64,000 nt of DNA from Virgisporangium aurantiacum (GTDB lineage Bacteria > Actinomycetota > Actinomycetes > Mycobacteriales > Micromonosporaceae): assembly GCF_016863635.1 (NCBI RefSeq), contig NZ_BOPG01000033.1, forward strand, positions 62,001-126,000, written 5' to 3'. Within the stretch, counting starts at the first letter, position 1. The number at the start of each line of letters is the position of its first letter. Both the position numbers and the translations under genes were made by a program. The notes beneath the pieces are model-generated. The model saw only the letters and a list, made by a program, of their open reading frames with translations. It had not been told where the DNA came from and ran no database searches. Below, one piece after another: positions 18,175 through 26,248 of this stretch.

Positions 18175-19905
18175 TCAGCCAGTTCGCGGACCGTGCGGTG
18201 TCGTAATGGCGGACACCGGGGCGTTCTCTTCCGACGTCCGCAGGCGGTGGTTGATCTCGGTCAGGTCGAACGGTTCCGGGTCGGTTGGGTCGTCTTCGGA
18301 CCAGTACTCCACCGGGGAGTCACTCTTGAACGCGGTGCAGACCGGGTAGGTGCGGGCGGGGTCGCAGGCGAGGATCTTCTCCAATGCGATCTCGTGGCGC
18401 CAGCCCGCGCCGAAATCGTACTCGTAGCCGATCGTCGTGTCCGCGGCAAACGCCGTATTCAGCCGTACCTGGTACTCGTCGTCGGTCTCGTCGAGGTCGT
18501 GAAACGGGTCGCTGTAACGGTTGCGGCCGACGGTGAAGACGTGCAGGTGATCGCCGTCCCAGCCGAACAGCACCTGGATTACCCGGTGCAGATCGGCGAG
18601 GGTGGCGGTGGCCGGTAGCAGGACCCGTCGCCAGATCGGTGGCCGCCACCGGGCCAGGGTGACCTTGAGCTGGAGTGCCTGGTCGACGGCGCGTGGCGCT
18701 CCGGAGGCGACGAACGCCGCCAGAGCCTCGGCCAGAGCCGTTCCCTCCGGGTGGCCGCTGGCATTCACGGCGACCAGCCGCGAGTCCAGCTCCGGGCCGG
18801 GAAAGGCGTCGTAGACACAACTGAGCGCCTCGTCCGGACCGGCGCCGGTCAGGGCACCGGCGGCGAACTCGACAGCCAACCACCGTCCGTCGGCGGGTGG
18901 GGGGTCCGAGTCCTCCCAGGCGGCGAGGACCGCGCGGGCGTGTGGGCCGAGATCCGGTGACGTCGCCGCACGTCGCCAGGCTGGCAACGCGGCCTCGCCG
19001 AGACCGATCACCACGGAGACGGCGGCCAGCCGCAGGGCCGCGCAGGTGCCTGTGGCGGCGGCGAGGAGTTCGTCCGCAGCCGCTGCGGGCCGGCGGGTCG
19101 CCAGCCATGATTGCACCGCCACCCACTTGCCCTGGTCGCCCGCGACATCGGCCAGCGTGGCTACCACCTGACCGGCTGCAGCATCGGCGTCGATGCTCAC
19201 CGGTTCCTCATCCTTCAGACGGGAAAGGGCCCACCGGCCCAACTCGGTGATCCGTTCCTCACCCGGACCGCCGGTCACCGCGCCGAACATCGCGAGCAGG
19301 TCGAGCAACCCGCCCAGGCGTCCGGTGTCCGCGTCGATGTACCGGTCGACGGTGGTGTAGGAGAACCGGTCGTACAGTTCGGGTCTGCTGTGCAGCACCG
19401 CGTGGACCAAGCCGAACAGGTCGTCTCCGGCGGACACCGTGTCCACCGCGAGGACACCGAGCGCCGCCGACACCAGGATCGACACACTGTCCGGGAAACG
19501 GCGGTCCGACTCGGCGGCACACACCGCCCGCAGGCCGGCCAGCCACCCGTCGAGCACCGCCTTCTCGTCCAACGCCTCCCACCGCGACAGTTCCGGCCCG
19601 GCCCCGGCCTTGCCCGCATCGACGTTGAGCAGCCCCATGCCCACCGCCACACACCATGGCCGATGCAGCGCCGGCACGTCCGCAGCGGTACGGACCTTCG
19701 ACGGCACCGCCACCCCCAGCACCGCACCGGCCGCGCCCACGTCCGGACGGCGCAACACCCCACCGGCCGTCACCGACCGCGGAGCCGCACCCGCCCAACC
19801 CGCCAACCGGACCGCCTGCGCCACAACGCGACAGCCCCGCACCAAAGCGGCGGCACGCCCGACATCAACCGACCCAGCGGCGACAACTACGCTCGCAGCA
19901 TCCAC
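18175..19905 (-). CDS. pRiA4b ORF-3-like domain protein
   Basis: 576 aa. The C-terminal part (about residues 408-545) matches the plasmid pRiA4b ORF-3 family, commonly carried by plasmids and transposons: LKVTLARWRPPIWRRVLLP, DLHRVIQVLFGWDGDHLHVF and YEYDFGAGWRHEIALEKIL. The N-terminal 400 residues are Ala/Leu-rich and helical; they are not recognised beyond similarity in layout to longer members of the family. The biochemical role of the family is unknown. It lies alone on the minus strand within the island cargo. Confidence 0.75.
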   Translation of the reverse strand: MDAASVVVAAGSVDVGRAAALVRGCRVVAQAVRLAGWAGAAPRSVTAGGVLRRPDVGAAGAVLGVAVPSKVRTAADVPALHRPWCVAVGMGLLNVDAGKAGAGPELSRWEALDEKAVLDGWLAGLRAVCAAESDRRFPDSVSILVSAALGVLAVDTVSAGDDLFGLVHAVLHSRPELYDRFSYTTVDRYIDADTGRLGGLLDLLAMFGAVTGGPGEERITELGRWALSRLKDEEPVSIDADAAAGQVVATLADVAGDQGKWVAVQSWLATRRPAAAADELLAAATGTCAALRLAAVSVVIGLGEAALPAWRRAATSPDLGPHARAVLAAWEDSDPPPADGRWLAVEFAAGALTGAGPDEALSCVYDAFPGPELDSRLVAVNASGHPEGTALAEALAAFVASGAPRAVDQALQLKVTLARWRPPIWRRVLLPATATLADLHRVIQVLFGWDGDHLHVFTVGRNRYSDPFHDLDETDDEYQVRLNTAFAADTTIGYEYDFGAGWRHEIALEKILACDPARTYPVCTAFKSDSPVEYWSEDDPTDPEPFDLTEINHRLRTSEENAPVSAITTPHGPRTG

Positions 19906-19980
19906 CCATCCGACATTACGGTGCGCCGATCACAGAACCGGCTGCGGGCTCAACCAAAACGACGATGGACAGCCGTTCGC

Positions 19981-20364
19981 TCACGTCGCTCGGCGGCGCC
20001 TCTGGGCCGTGCGCTTGGCTGCCGGTCCGGGATCGGCAGGTACCGCGTGGAAGCCCGAGTCGTCACCGAGGTGGAAGACGATACGCCCGTCGAGGCTGCC
20101 GTCGTCGGTCAACGCCGCCCACCCTCGTCCGCTGACCTGGTCGCCTTCGTCGCTGCCTTCCCAGGTGAACTCGACACGAACTCGCCCGTCGCGGGTGTCC
20201 TCGCGGCAGTCCATCCACCCTGTGACGGCGATGAACCCGAAGCGCCCTGTCCCGTCGCGGCGGAACTCGATGAAGCCGGGCCCTACCAGGTCGATCGCGT
20301 CGGAGTCCCACAGCTCCATCGACACGATCCGCCACCGGCCGATGCAGGCCGACAGACGCGCCAT
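19981..20364 (-). CDS. Conserved hypothetical protein (DGxGxFxF type)
   Basis: 127 aa. The ATG at 20364 has a full GGAGG six bases upstream, which decides the start. The sequence pattern, with IDLVGPGFIEFRRDGTGRFG, DCRE, VEFTWEGSDEGD, SGRGWA and IVFHLGDDSGF, is typical of a small actinobacterial family of unknown function, probably a beta-rich single domain with no signal peptide. The C-terminal tail is basic. No partner is obvious. Confidence 0.7.
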   Translation of the reverse strand: MARLSACIGRWRIVSMELWDSDAIDLVGPGFIEFRRDGTGRFGFIAVTGWMDCREDTRDGRVRVEFTWEGSDEGDQVSGRGWAALTDDGSLDGRIVFHLGDDSGFHAVPADPGPAAKRTAQRRRRAT

Positions 20365-20616
20365 CCGAATCCTCCGCATCTTGCGAGCGCGGACACGCTT
20401 CCGGGACCGTGACCGCCGGCACGATGGTACGACGGCCACCGGACCTGATCGTCGCCGCCGTGCACAGGCCCCACTTGGCGGGTGGGTTTCGACGGTGACA
20501 ATATGCATGAACGTATTGCCCAGGGCCCAAGGCGCCGGACTCGACGTGTCGTCCCACGGGCGGCTACACCCCGACATCTGGGCCACCCACCACAACACCC
20601 ACCCCGGACGGTAGAG

Positions 20617-21225
20617 ATGCCTGACCAGCCGGCCCTGTTCGACGTGCCACAACCCGAGCGGCAGCCTTCGGTTTCCCGCAGCGAACAGGGCCGAACGGGC
20701 ATGACCTACGCCCGCACCGTCACCGCCGACATTCACCTACGCCGGCGCGAATCCCTGTGCACGTGGGCCGTCCGCGTCTTCGACCACGCTCCGACCATCG
20801 TGATCGGCGAGGCCGACGACACCGACGACGACCAGCGAACCCGGCGGCTTCTGCGCCGCGATTGGCTGGCCGCACTCAACTGGCTCCTCGACCCGACCGC
20901 CGGGCTCCGGCCACTCTTCGAAGCCGACGCAGTACGCCTACCCACCGCCGACATCAGCGTCCACCCATCCGGACCAACCGGCTGCCGTCTACAGTGGACA
21001 GTTACCGTCAAGCTCGGTGACGTCGCCGCGTTGCGTCAAATCGCCCTCGACGTCTGCCCGCCGGACAATGCCGCCGCACGAGCCGAGATCACCACCAGCC
21101 TCGCCGCCGCCTGGCGATGGGCCGCCGAACCGTACACACCGCTGCATCACATCCCCGGCATCACCTGGACCCCTGTCGACGTCGCGGTCGAACACCGGCC
21201 CGCCCGGTCCCACCGTGGTCGGTAA
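20617..21225 (+). CDS. Hypothetical protein
   Basis: 202 aa from the ATG at 20617; a longer form from 20482 is possible but its extra residues look non-coding. The protein is soluble, with an acidic segment near residues 65-75 (EADDTDDDQ) and a pattern suggestive of an alpha/beta fold (TYARTVTADIHLRRRESL, WLAALNWLLDP). No family is recognised. It lies about 157 bp before the leaderless TPR-like gene. Confidence 0.5.
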   Translation: MPDQPALFDVPQPERQPSVSRSEQGRTGMTYARTVTADIHLRRRESLCTWAVRVFDHAPTIVIGEADDTDDDQRTRRLLRRDWLAALNWLLDPTAGLRPLFEADAVRLPTADISVHPSGPTGCRLQWTVTVKLGDVAALRQIALDVCPPDNAAARAEITTSLAAAWRWAAEPYTPLHHIPGITWTPVDVAVEHRPARSHRGR

Positions 21226-21369
21226 GAAAGATCGTCGATCTGGACCTGACGGGGGAACACCACAGCCCCGCCGCAACCCCCGCCCCGACCCGCCGGGCCG
21301 CGAGGCCATCAGTTCTGCACCGCCAGGTGCGACGCAGCCGCCGCCGGCCCTGACCGGTGGCCGCGGCGG

Positions 21370-21375
21370 TAAAAT
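21370..21375 (+). promoter_or_regulatory. TANNNT -10 box of a leaderless gene
   Basis: TAAAAT ends 6 bases before the GTG at 21382, the spacing typical of leaderless actinobacterial transcripts; no ribosome binding site is present. Confidence 0.6.
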
Positions 21376-21381
21376 CTGGCC

Positions 21382-21960
21382 GTGTACCTGAAGGATCCGC
21401 TGGAGCGGCGCATCGACAAGTTGATGGACCAGGTCACCCGGGCCGGTGACGACCCGTCGAAGCGCGCCGCGGCGTTGGAAAAATACCTGCGGTTCGCATA
21501 CGCCCACGACGACGGCCTTATGGATGTGGCTGCGTGGACCGAGGAACTCGTCGACGCCTACCTCGCCCTCGGCCGAATCGACGAAGCCGTGACGGCCGCG
21601 ACCAAAGCATCACGGCACGGCCACAGCGAGGCCGGCGAGCTGCTGTGCGACCTGGCCGAGAAGCTCATGCGCAGTGGGCACGAGCCCACCGCCCGCGGGC
21701 TCTGGGACACCGCCCGCACCGACTTCCCCGACGACGTCTGGGTTTTCGTCCAAGCCGGCAGCGAGTACCACGACCTTGGCGACCACGCCACCGCCATGTC
21801 CTGGCTGACGCCGGGAGTCGAGTTGGCGATACGCACCGGAGACCCCGAATCCGCACTGGACCAGCTTGTCCCGCTCCGCGCCGCCTGTCAGACCGCGCTC
21901 GGGCAGCAGCCCGACGAGCTTCAACTCCGTGCGGCGCAGGAACTGGCCCGGCGGCGGTAG
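21382..21960 (+). CDS. TPR-like helical protein
   Basis: 192 aa from a GTG directly downstream of a TAAAAT box, so probably translated from a leaderless mRNA. The sequence is built of helix pairs of TPR type (AWTEELVDAYLALGRIDEAVTAATKAS, LLCDLAEKLMRSGHEPTARGLW, VFVQAGSEYHDLGDHATAMSW). No catalytic motif is seen. The DUF6398-like gene follows 41 bp later on the same strand and is probably cotranscribed. The function is unknown; a protein-binding scaffold is plausible. Confidence 0.7.
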   Translation: MYLKDPLERRIDKLMDQVTRAGDDPSKRAAALEKYLRFAYAHDDGLMDVAAWTEELVDAYLALGRIDEAVTAATKASRHGHSEAGELLCDLAEKLMRSGHEPTARGLWDTARTDFPDDVWVFVQAGSEYHDLGDHATAMSWLTPGVELAIRTGDPESALDQLVPLRAACQTALGQQPDELQLRAAQELARRR

Positions 21961-22001
21961 CATCCCACCCGGATCAGCGCCGACACCGAAGGGACGCGGG
22001 C

Positions 22002-22517
22002 ATGCCGGAACCAGCGCCGCCGCGGGTGCCAGCAGCGATCCAGCCGGTCTTCGAGGAGATAGTCGCGGTGACCGACGCCTTCTGCGACCAACACTTGGAC
22101 GCGGAGTACGCCGAACTGTGCATCAAGGTGGCCGCGAAACTGGCCCGCAAACGCCCGTCCCCGCTCGCCCGCGGAGACCGGCGGATCTCGGCAGCCGGAA
22201 TCGTCTACGCGGCCGGTCGGATCAACTTTCTCGCCGACCCGGCCCAACACCCGCACCTACGCACCGACGACCTGGCAGACCTGATCGGCGTCAAGCAGAC
22301 GACGATCGCCGACAAGGGACGCCTCATCATGGAGACCCTGCGCATCGGCCTGATGGATCCGGAGTACACCCGCCGCGACATGCTCGACCGCAACCCGATG
22401 GCCTGGCTGATCCAGGTCGACGGCTTCGTCGTCGACGCCCGCAGCCTGCCGGAGGAGTTGCAGATGCAGGCATGGCAGAAGGGCCTCATCCCGTACGTTC
22501 CCGAGGCGCGCGGATAG
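22002..22517 (+). CDS. DUF6398-like protein
   Basis: 171 aa from the ATG at 22002 with GAAGGGA upstream. The core (VFEEIVAVTDAFCDQHLD, YAELCIKVAAKLARKRPSP, AGIVYAAGRINFLADP, LADLIGVKQTTIADKGRLI) corresponds to a helical domain recorded as DUF6398 as I recall it, with an embedded helix-turn-helix-like segment (DLADLIGVKQTTIADKG). Genes of this type are often near mobile genes. The function is unknown. Confidence 0.65.
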   Translation: MPEPAPPRVPAAIQPVFEEIVAVTDAFCDQHLDAEYAELCIKVAAKLARKRPSPLARGDRRISAAGIVYAAGRINFLADPAQHPHLRTDDLADLIGVKQTTIADKGRLIMETLRIGLMDPEYTRRDMLDRNPMAWLIQVDGFVVDARSLPEELQMQAWQKGLIPYVPEARG

Positions 22518-22589
22518 CGGCTCCGTAGGCGATGCGCGACCGCCGTGCAGCTCCCGCTGTCCGTCATGGGTCGGTACGTTTCCGCTTGG

Positions 22590-22949
22590 TTATTGATCAC
22601 CGGCGGCCGGCATCTCGTCGGCGAAGATCCCGAAGGGAGCGCCATCGGCGGTGTAGCCGGCGACGAAGAACGGGCGGCCGTCCAGCATGATCCATGAGTC
22701 GTCGTCGAGCGGTTCTGTGTCGCGTCGCCCGGCTCGGCGGCGCGGTGTAGCCGGTGGGCGCTGTGCCCACCGACGCGCCGGTTCCGGTATGCGGTACCCG
22801 AGGGCGGCCAGGTCGTCGAAGGCGGTGTACCGGTCGACGCCGTAGCGCCTGGCGTAACTCCCTGCCGTGATCTTGGCACCTGACCGAATCCAGTCCCGTG
22901 CGGAGTCGAGGCGTTGCCGCTGACGTATGCGGTGACGGCGCGCCTGCAT
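22590..22949 (-). CDS. Small HTH-like conserved hypothetical protein
   Basis: 119 aa if started at the ATG at 22949; an upstream GTG at 23081 would add 44 residues that do not look coding. The recognisable core is RLDSARDWIRSGAKITAGSY followed by ARRYGVDRYTAFDDLAALG, a helix-turn-helix-like unit found in many actinobacterial hypothetical proteins, and a C-terminal DSWIMLDGRPFFVAGYTADG module. It lies just downstream of the integrase on the same strand and might serve as a regulator or directionality factor, but that is speculation. Confidence 0.6.
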   Translation of the reverse strand: MQARRHRIRQRQRLDSARDWIRSGAKITAGSYARRYGVDRYTAFDDLAALGYRIPEPARRWAQRPPATPRRRAGRRDTEPLDDDSWIMLDGRPFFVAGYTADGAPFGIFADEMPAAGDQ

Positions 22950-23121
22950 GAAGTGGAGGCTATGTCGTCGCTCCGAACCGACCTCGTCATTGCGCCGATC
23001 GGACGACCCGCCGGCGTGAAGGTGACACCAAGCCCGAGAATCGCGGCGTACGGCAAGCCGTGTACGGATTCGACTCAGCACGACCGCCGACGCGGTTGCA
23101 CCAGCGGCCGTGCGGAGGCGG

Positions 23122-24429
23122 TCATGCTTGCGAGTTTCCGGCGTCGGGTTTGACGCGAGCGGCGGTCAGCAACATGTGAGCAGTGGCTTGAGCACGCCGG
23201 TGAGCAAGCTCGGGTAAGACGCTGATGTAAATCTTGGCTGTGGTGACCGGGCTGCTGTGCCCGAGCAGGGCCTGGACGGCTTTCAGATCGTCGTGGGCGG
23301 CGAAGTTCAGGCTGGCCGCACCATGCCGCAGGTCATGCAGCCGCACCGGCGGCAGGCCCACAGCGCGGATCCGGCGGGTGAACGTGTGGCTGGCCACCGA
23401 CGGGAGGACGGGCCGGCCGTCGGGCAGTGTGAACACATGCCCCCTGGCGTCGGCGGTCCACCCCTCGGCTTCCGCCCGCTGCAATCGTCGGTGATGGCGG
23501 AGCACGGCGACGGTGGCGTCGTCGAGGGCGATGGTGCGGCGGCTGGCCAGACTCTTCGGCGGACCGACGTGAGTCTTGCCGTCGACGCAGACGACCTGCT
23601 CCGCCACCGTCAACGTCTGCTCGTCGAGGTCCACAGTGGGCCAGGTCAAGCCGCACAGTTCGCCGCGGCGCAGCCCGCACAAGGCCGCCAACCACCACAG
23701 CGCGAAGAACCGATCATCGCGGCAGCCGCGCAGAAACGCGACCAGGTGATGGGTGTCCCACACCGCCACCGGCGGGCGCTGCCCACCTGCCCGCCACGCC
23801 TGCTCGCGTTTGCTGGTCCACACCACCGGGTGGCATCCGGTGGGGCGGGGTGCGCGGGACGCCGCGGCCGGGTTGACCGCGATGAGTCCTTCCCGCACTG
23901 CCGCCGCCAGTGCCGTGCGCAGGGTCGCCAGGATGCGGGCGATGGTGGCCGGGGCCATCAGCCGCCCGGTCGGGGTGCGGTGAGCGGCCAGACCGCGCAG
24001 CATCTGCTGCACGTCCCGGGTGCCCAGTTCGGCCACGGTGTGGTGGCCGAGGTACGGAATCAGGTAGCGGTGCACGTGTTCGCGATAGCCGCGCAGCGTC
24101 GTCGGACGCAGGTACACATCGACCAGGTCCAGCCACTGCCGCAGCCACCGCTCGACCGTCCATACCCGCCCTGCTACGAGGCCGCGGGGTGCGGCGAGCA
24201 GGTTCTCCCGCGCCACGCGGGCCAGCACGCAACTGGCATAACCGCCGCGGCGCAGCCGTACCCGCCGGCCAGCCTCCCGAGGAAGCTCAGCGGCGAAGTA
24301 CCAACTACCGTGCTCTGGGCGGTCCAGCAATGGGCAGCCTGGGCCCAGCCGTCGCCCGGTGCCCGGGTTGCGGCAGCCACACCGTTTGAAGACACCCGCG
24401 GACGGCTCGGAGGATGATTGAGCGGCCAT
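23122..24429 (-). CDS. int: Tyrosine site-specific recombinase (integrase)
   Basis: 435 aa. The ATG at 24429 follows GGGAG. An N-terminal Cys-rich segment (FKRCGCRNPGTGRRLGPGCP) precedes an arm-binding region, a SAM-like core-binding domain (WLRQWLDLVDVYLRPTTLRG) and the catalytic domain. Catalytic residues are visible: Arg in ALCGLRRGELCGL, HxxR in RLHDLRHGAAS, His in LLGHSSPVTT and the nucleophile Tyr in AKIYISV. The gene lies about 350 bp from the tRNA-Lys attachment site, so it is the likely enzyme that inserted the island. No excisionase gene is recognisable next to it. Confidence 0.93.
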   Translation of the reverse strand: MAAQSSSEPSAGVFKRCGCRNPGTGRRLGPGCPLLDRPEHGSWYFAAELPREAGRRVRLRRGGYASCVLARVARENLLAAPRGLVAGRVWTVERWLRQWLDLVDVYLRPTTLRGYREHVHRYLIPYLGHHTVAELGTRDVQQMLRGLAAHRTPTGRLMAPATIARILATLRTALAAAVREGLIAVNPAAASRAPRPTGCHPVVWTSKREQAWRAGGQRPPVAVWDTHHLVAFLRGCRDDRFFALWWLAALCGLRRGELCGLTWPTVDLDEQTLTVAEQVVCVDGKTHVGPPKSLASRRTIALDDATVAVLRHHRRLQRAEAEGWTADARGHVFTLPDGRPVLPSVASHTFTRRIRAVGLPPVRLHDLRHGAASLNFAAHDDLKAVQALLGHSSPVTTAKIYISVLPELAHRRAQATAHMLLTAARVKPDAGNSQA

Positions 24430-24775
24430 GATGGGCTCCCTTCGGAAGGATCCGCCGCACGGCGGCGGCGTTACCTGGAGGACACCCAATCGTGGGAGCG
24501 AATACCGGAGAACCTCGGCATTCACCCGGCCGATCGACACCTGCCACGAGCCGGGACACCACTACGACGCGGCGGAACGGCAACACAATCGCCGTGATCT
24601 GGGCGAACGGCCGCGTGATCGAGCCTCGGACGGGACGACGATCCGCTCACTCGTAGACAGTTGATCCGAACCCGCAGGTCATCGCACGGCGATGGCGGAG
24701 CGCACCGGGCCTTACCCCGGCCCCACAAAGATCGAGACCGCATAGCCACTCGGCTATACGGTCTGCTCGAAAGCT
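24430..24775. other. Integrase upstream region and attachment-site arm
   Basis: No gene is seen in these 346 bases. The stretch contains the integrase promoter and probably arm-type binding sites next to the tRNA-side attachment copy. No repeat was recognised by eye. Confidence 0.4.
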
Positions 24776-24821
24776 GTGCGCCGCCAGGGACTCGAACCCC
24801 GAACCCGCGGATTAAGAGTCC
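24776..24821. repeat. tRNA-side attachment-site copy
   Basis: This copy is identical to 202-247 and lies inside the intact tRNA-Lys gene. Element-borne sequence thus restores the tRNA 3' end after integration, the usual arrangement for tyrosine-recombinase islands. Confidence 0.9.
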
Positions 24822-24849
24822 GCTGCTCTGCCAGTTGAGCTAGCGGCGC
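24777..24849 (-). tRNA. tRNA-Lys (anticodon CTT)
   Basis: 73 nt. The acceptor strands GCGCCGC (24849-24843) and GCGGCGC (24784-24778) pair fully; the discriminator is A. The anticodon stem GCGGA/TCCGC closes the loop CTCTTAA, giving anticodon CTT. The T loop reads GTTCGAGTC. CCA is not encoded. It is the integration target of the island to its left. Confidence 0.97.
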
Positions 24850-24984
24850 TCACTGGAACGGCCAAAACCATAACACGCACTCCGCGCCCCCTCCCAACCG
24901 GATAAGGGTGGTCGCGCAAGCGTGCGGACATGCGGCACCATGTCTGCGTCCCCGCCGCGGGGCTTGGGGGAGCTAGGAGTACAG

Positions 24985-26163
24985 ATGGTAGTCCGGCGAG
25001 TGCTGATCGCAATAGCCCTGCTTGTTCCGTTGGGGGTTGCCGCCTGCGGGAACGACGAGCCGGACAAGGGCGCGGCCGAGCCCGCGGCGACGGCCCCCGC
25101 CAGTTCCTCGCCGCCGCCGGTGCCCTTCGTGTTCGAGGTCGGTCCGGCGGCCGGCACGAAGAACCTGCCGATCACGGCCGAGGTCGAGACCCGCGTCAGC
25201 GGCGGCAAGGTCACGACGGTCACGCTGGTCGACGACAAGGGCAAGGCCATCGGGGGCGAGCTCCGCGCGGACGGCACGACGTGGGTGCCCGGCCAACCCC
25301 TCGAATACAACCGGACGTACACAGCGTCGGTCACCGCGGCCGCGACCAACGGGGCGGCGCCGGAGACGAAGACGACCAGCTTTTCGACGATGGCCCGACC
25401 CGGTGGCGGCAAGGTGGGCTCGGGTCTGTACCTGTTCAACGGGAACACCTACGGCACGGCGATGCCGGTGGCGGTCGAGTTCGAGTCGGACATCCCGGAG
25501 GCCTCGCGGGCGGCGGTGGCCCGGCGCCTGTTCGTGAAGTCCGACCCGCCGCAGGTGGGGCGCTGGCACTGGCACTCGGCCCGGATGGTGCTCTTCCGGC
25601 CCGAGCAGTACTGGAAGCCGGGCACCACGATCACCGTTCGTAGCGGGTTGACCGGTCTGCCGATCGGCAGCAAGTGGGGCGACACCGACCGCTCGGCCAC
25701 GGTCAAGATCGCTGACCGGTCGCTGGTGCTCGACGTCGACAATGCCACCAAGAAGATGCGGGTGCTGCTGAACGGGCAGGTCATCCGGGAGTTGCCGGTG
25801 AGCCTCGGCAAGCCGTCGACACCGTCGTCGAGTGGGCAGATGGTGATCATGGAGAAGGCCGAGCAGACCGTCTTCGACACCCGTGCCACCGACGGCCCGA
25901 ATGGGTATCGGGTCGACATCGAGTACGCACAGCGACTGACCTGGGGCGGAGAGTACGTCCACTCCGCGTCGTGGTCAGTGAAGGATCAAGGCGTCCGGAA
26001 TGTGTCACACGGCTGCGTTAATGTTGCCCCTGACCAGGCGCGCTGGCTCTTCGAGCAGACGATGGTCGGCGATGCGGTGATCGTTCGGGGCACCGAGCGC
26101 GTATTACAAGCCGGTAACGGTTGGACGGCATGGGACGTTCCATGGGAGAAGTACGGCGTCTAG
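24985..26163 (+). CDS. L,D-transpeptidase lipoprotein (YkuD)
   Basis: 392 aa from the ATG at 24985 (GGAG upstream). A lipobox (LVPLGVAACG) predicts lipid anchoring at Cys21. An Ala/Pro-rich linker, two Ig-like domains of the actinobacterial Ldt type and a C-terminal YkuD domain follow. The catalytic motif is HSASWSVKDQGVRNVSHGCVN, with His and the nucleophile Cys in SHGC. It forms 3-3 cross-links in peptidoglycan. The next gene encodes a close paralogue, suggesting tandem duplication. It is the first gene outside the island. Confidence 0.92.
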   Translation: MVVRRVLIAIALLVPLGVAACGNDEPDKGAAEPAATAPASSSPPPVPFVFEVGPAAGTKNLPITAEVETRVSGGKVTTVTLVDDKGKAIGGELRADGTTWVPGQPLEYNRTYTASVTAAATNGAAPETKTTSFSTMARPGGGKVGSGLYLFNGNTYGTAMPVAVEFESDIPEASRAAVARRLFVKSDPPQVGRWHWHSARMVLFRPEQYWKPGTTITVRSGLTGLPIGSKWGDTDRSATVKIADRSLVLDVDNATKKMRVLLNGQVIRELPVSLGKPSTPSSSGQMVIMEKAEQTVFDTRATDGPNGYRVDIEYAQRLTWGGEYVHSASWSVKDQGVRNVSHGCVNVAPDQARWLFEQTMVGDAVIVRGTERVLQAGNGWTAWDVPWEKYGV

Positions 26164-26248
26164 AAGTACGGAGATCGCGTTTATGTGATCGGTACTGCTA
26201 CGCCGGACCACTTCGCCCGGCGGCACGTTGGTGACCTTGGAGACGACG

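Larger units (their letters stand above)
202..24821. mobile_element. Genomic island integrated at tRNA-Lys(CTT)
   Basis: The island is bounded by two identical 46-bp direct repeats, one of them being the 3' half of an intact tRNA-Lys gene. An intact tyrosine recombinase lies about 350 bp inside the tRNA-side repeat. The cargo includes two-component signalling, a giant secreted protein, STAND NTPases and several accessory genes. No relaxase, FtsK/TraB-type translocase, replication initiator or recognisable excisionase is visible, so this looks like a non-self-transmissible island or a decayed integrative element. A second, broken integrase at the far end suggests either tandem accretion at the same tRNA or a composite origin. 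The boundaries are read directly from the repeats; mobility is inferred. Confidence 0.85.

Noticed and set aside
20482..20616. N-terminal extension of the 202-aa hypothetical gene
   Set aside because: The added residues are Arg/Pro-rich and look like read-through of non-coding DNA.
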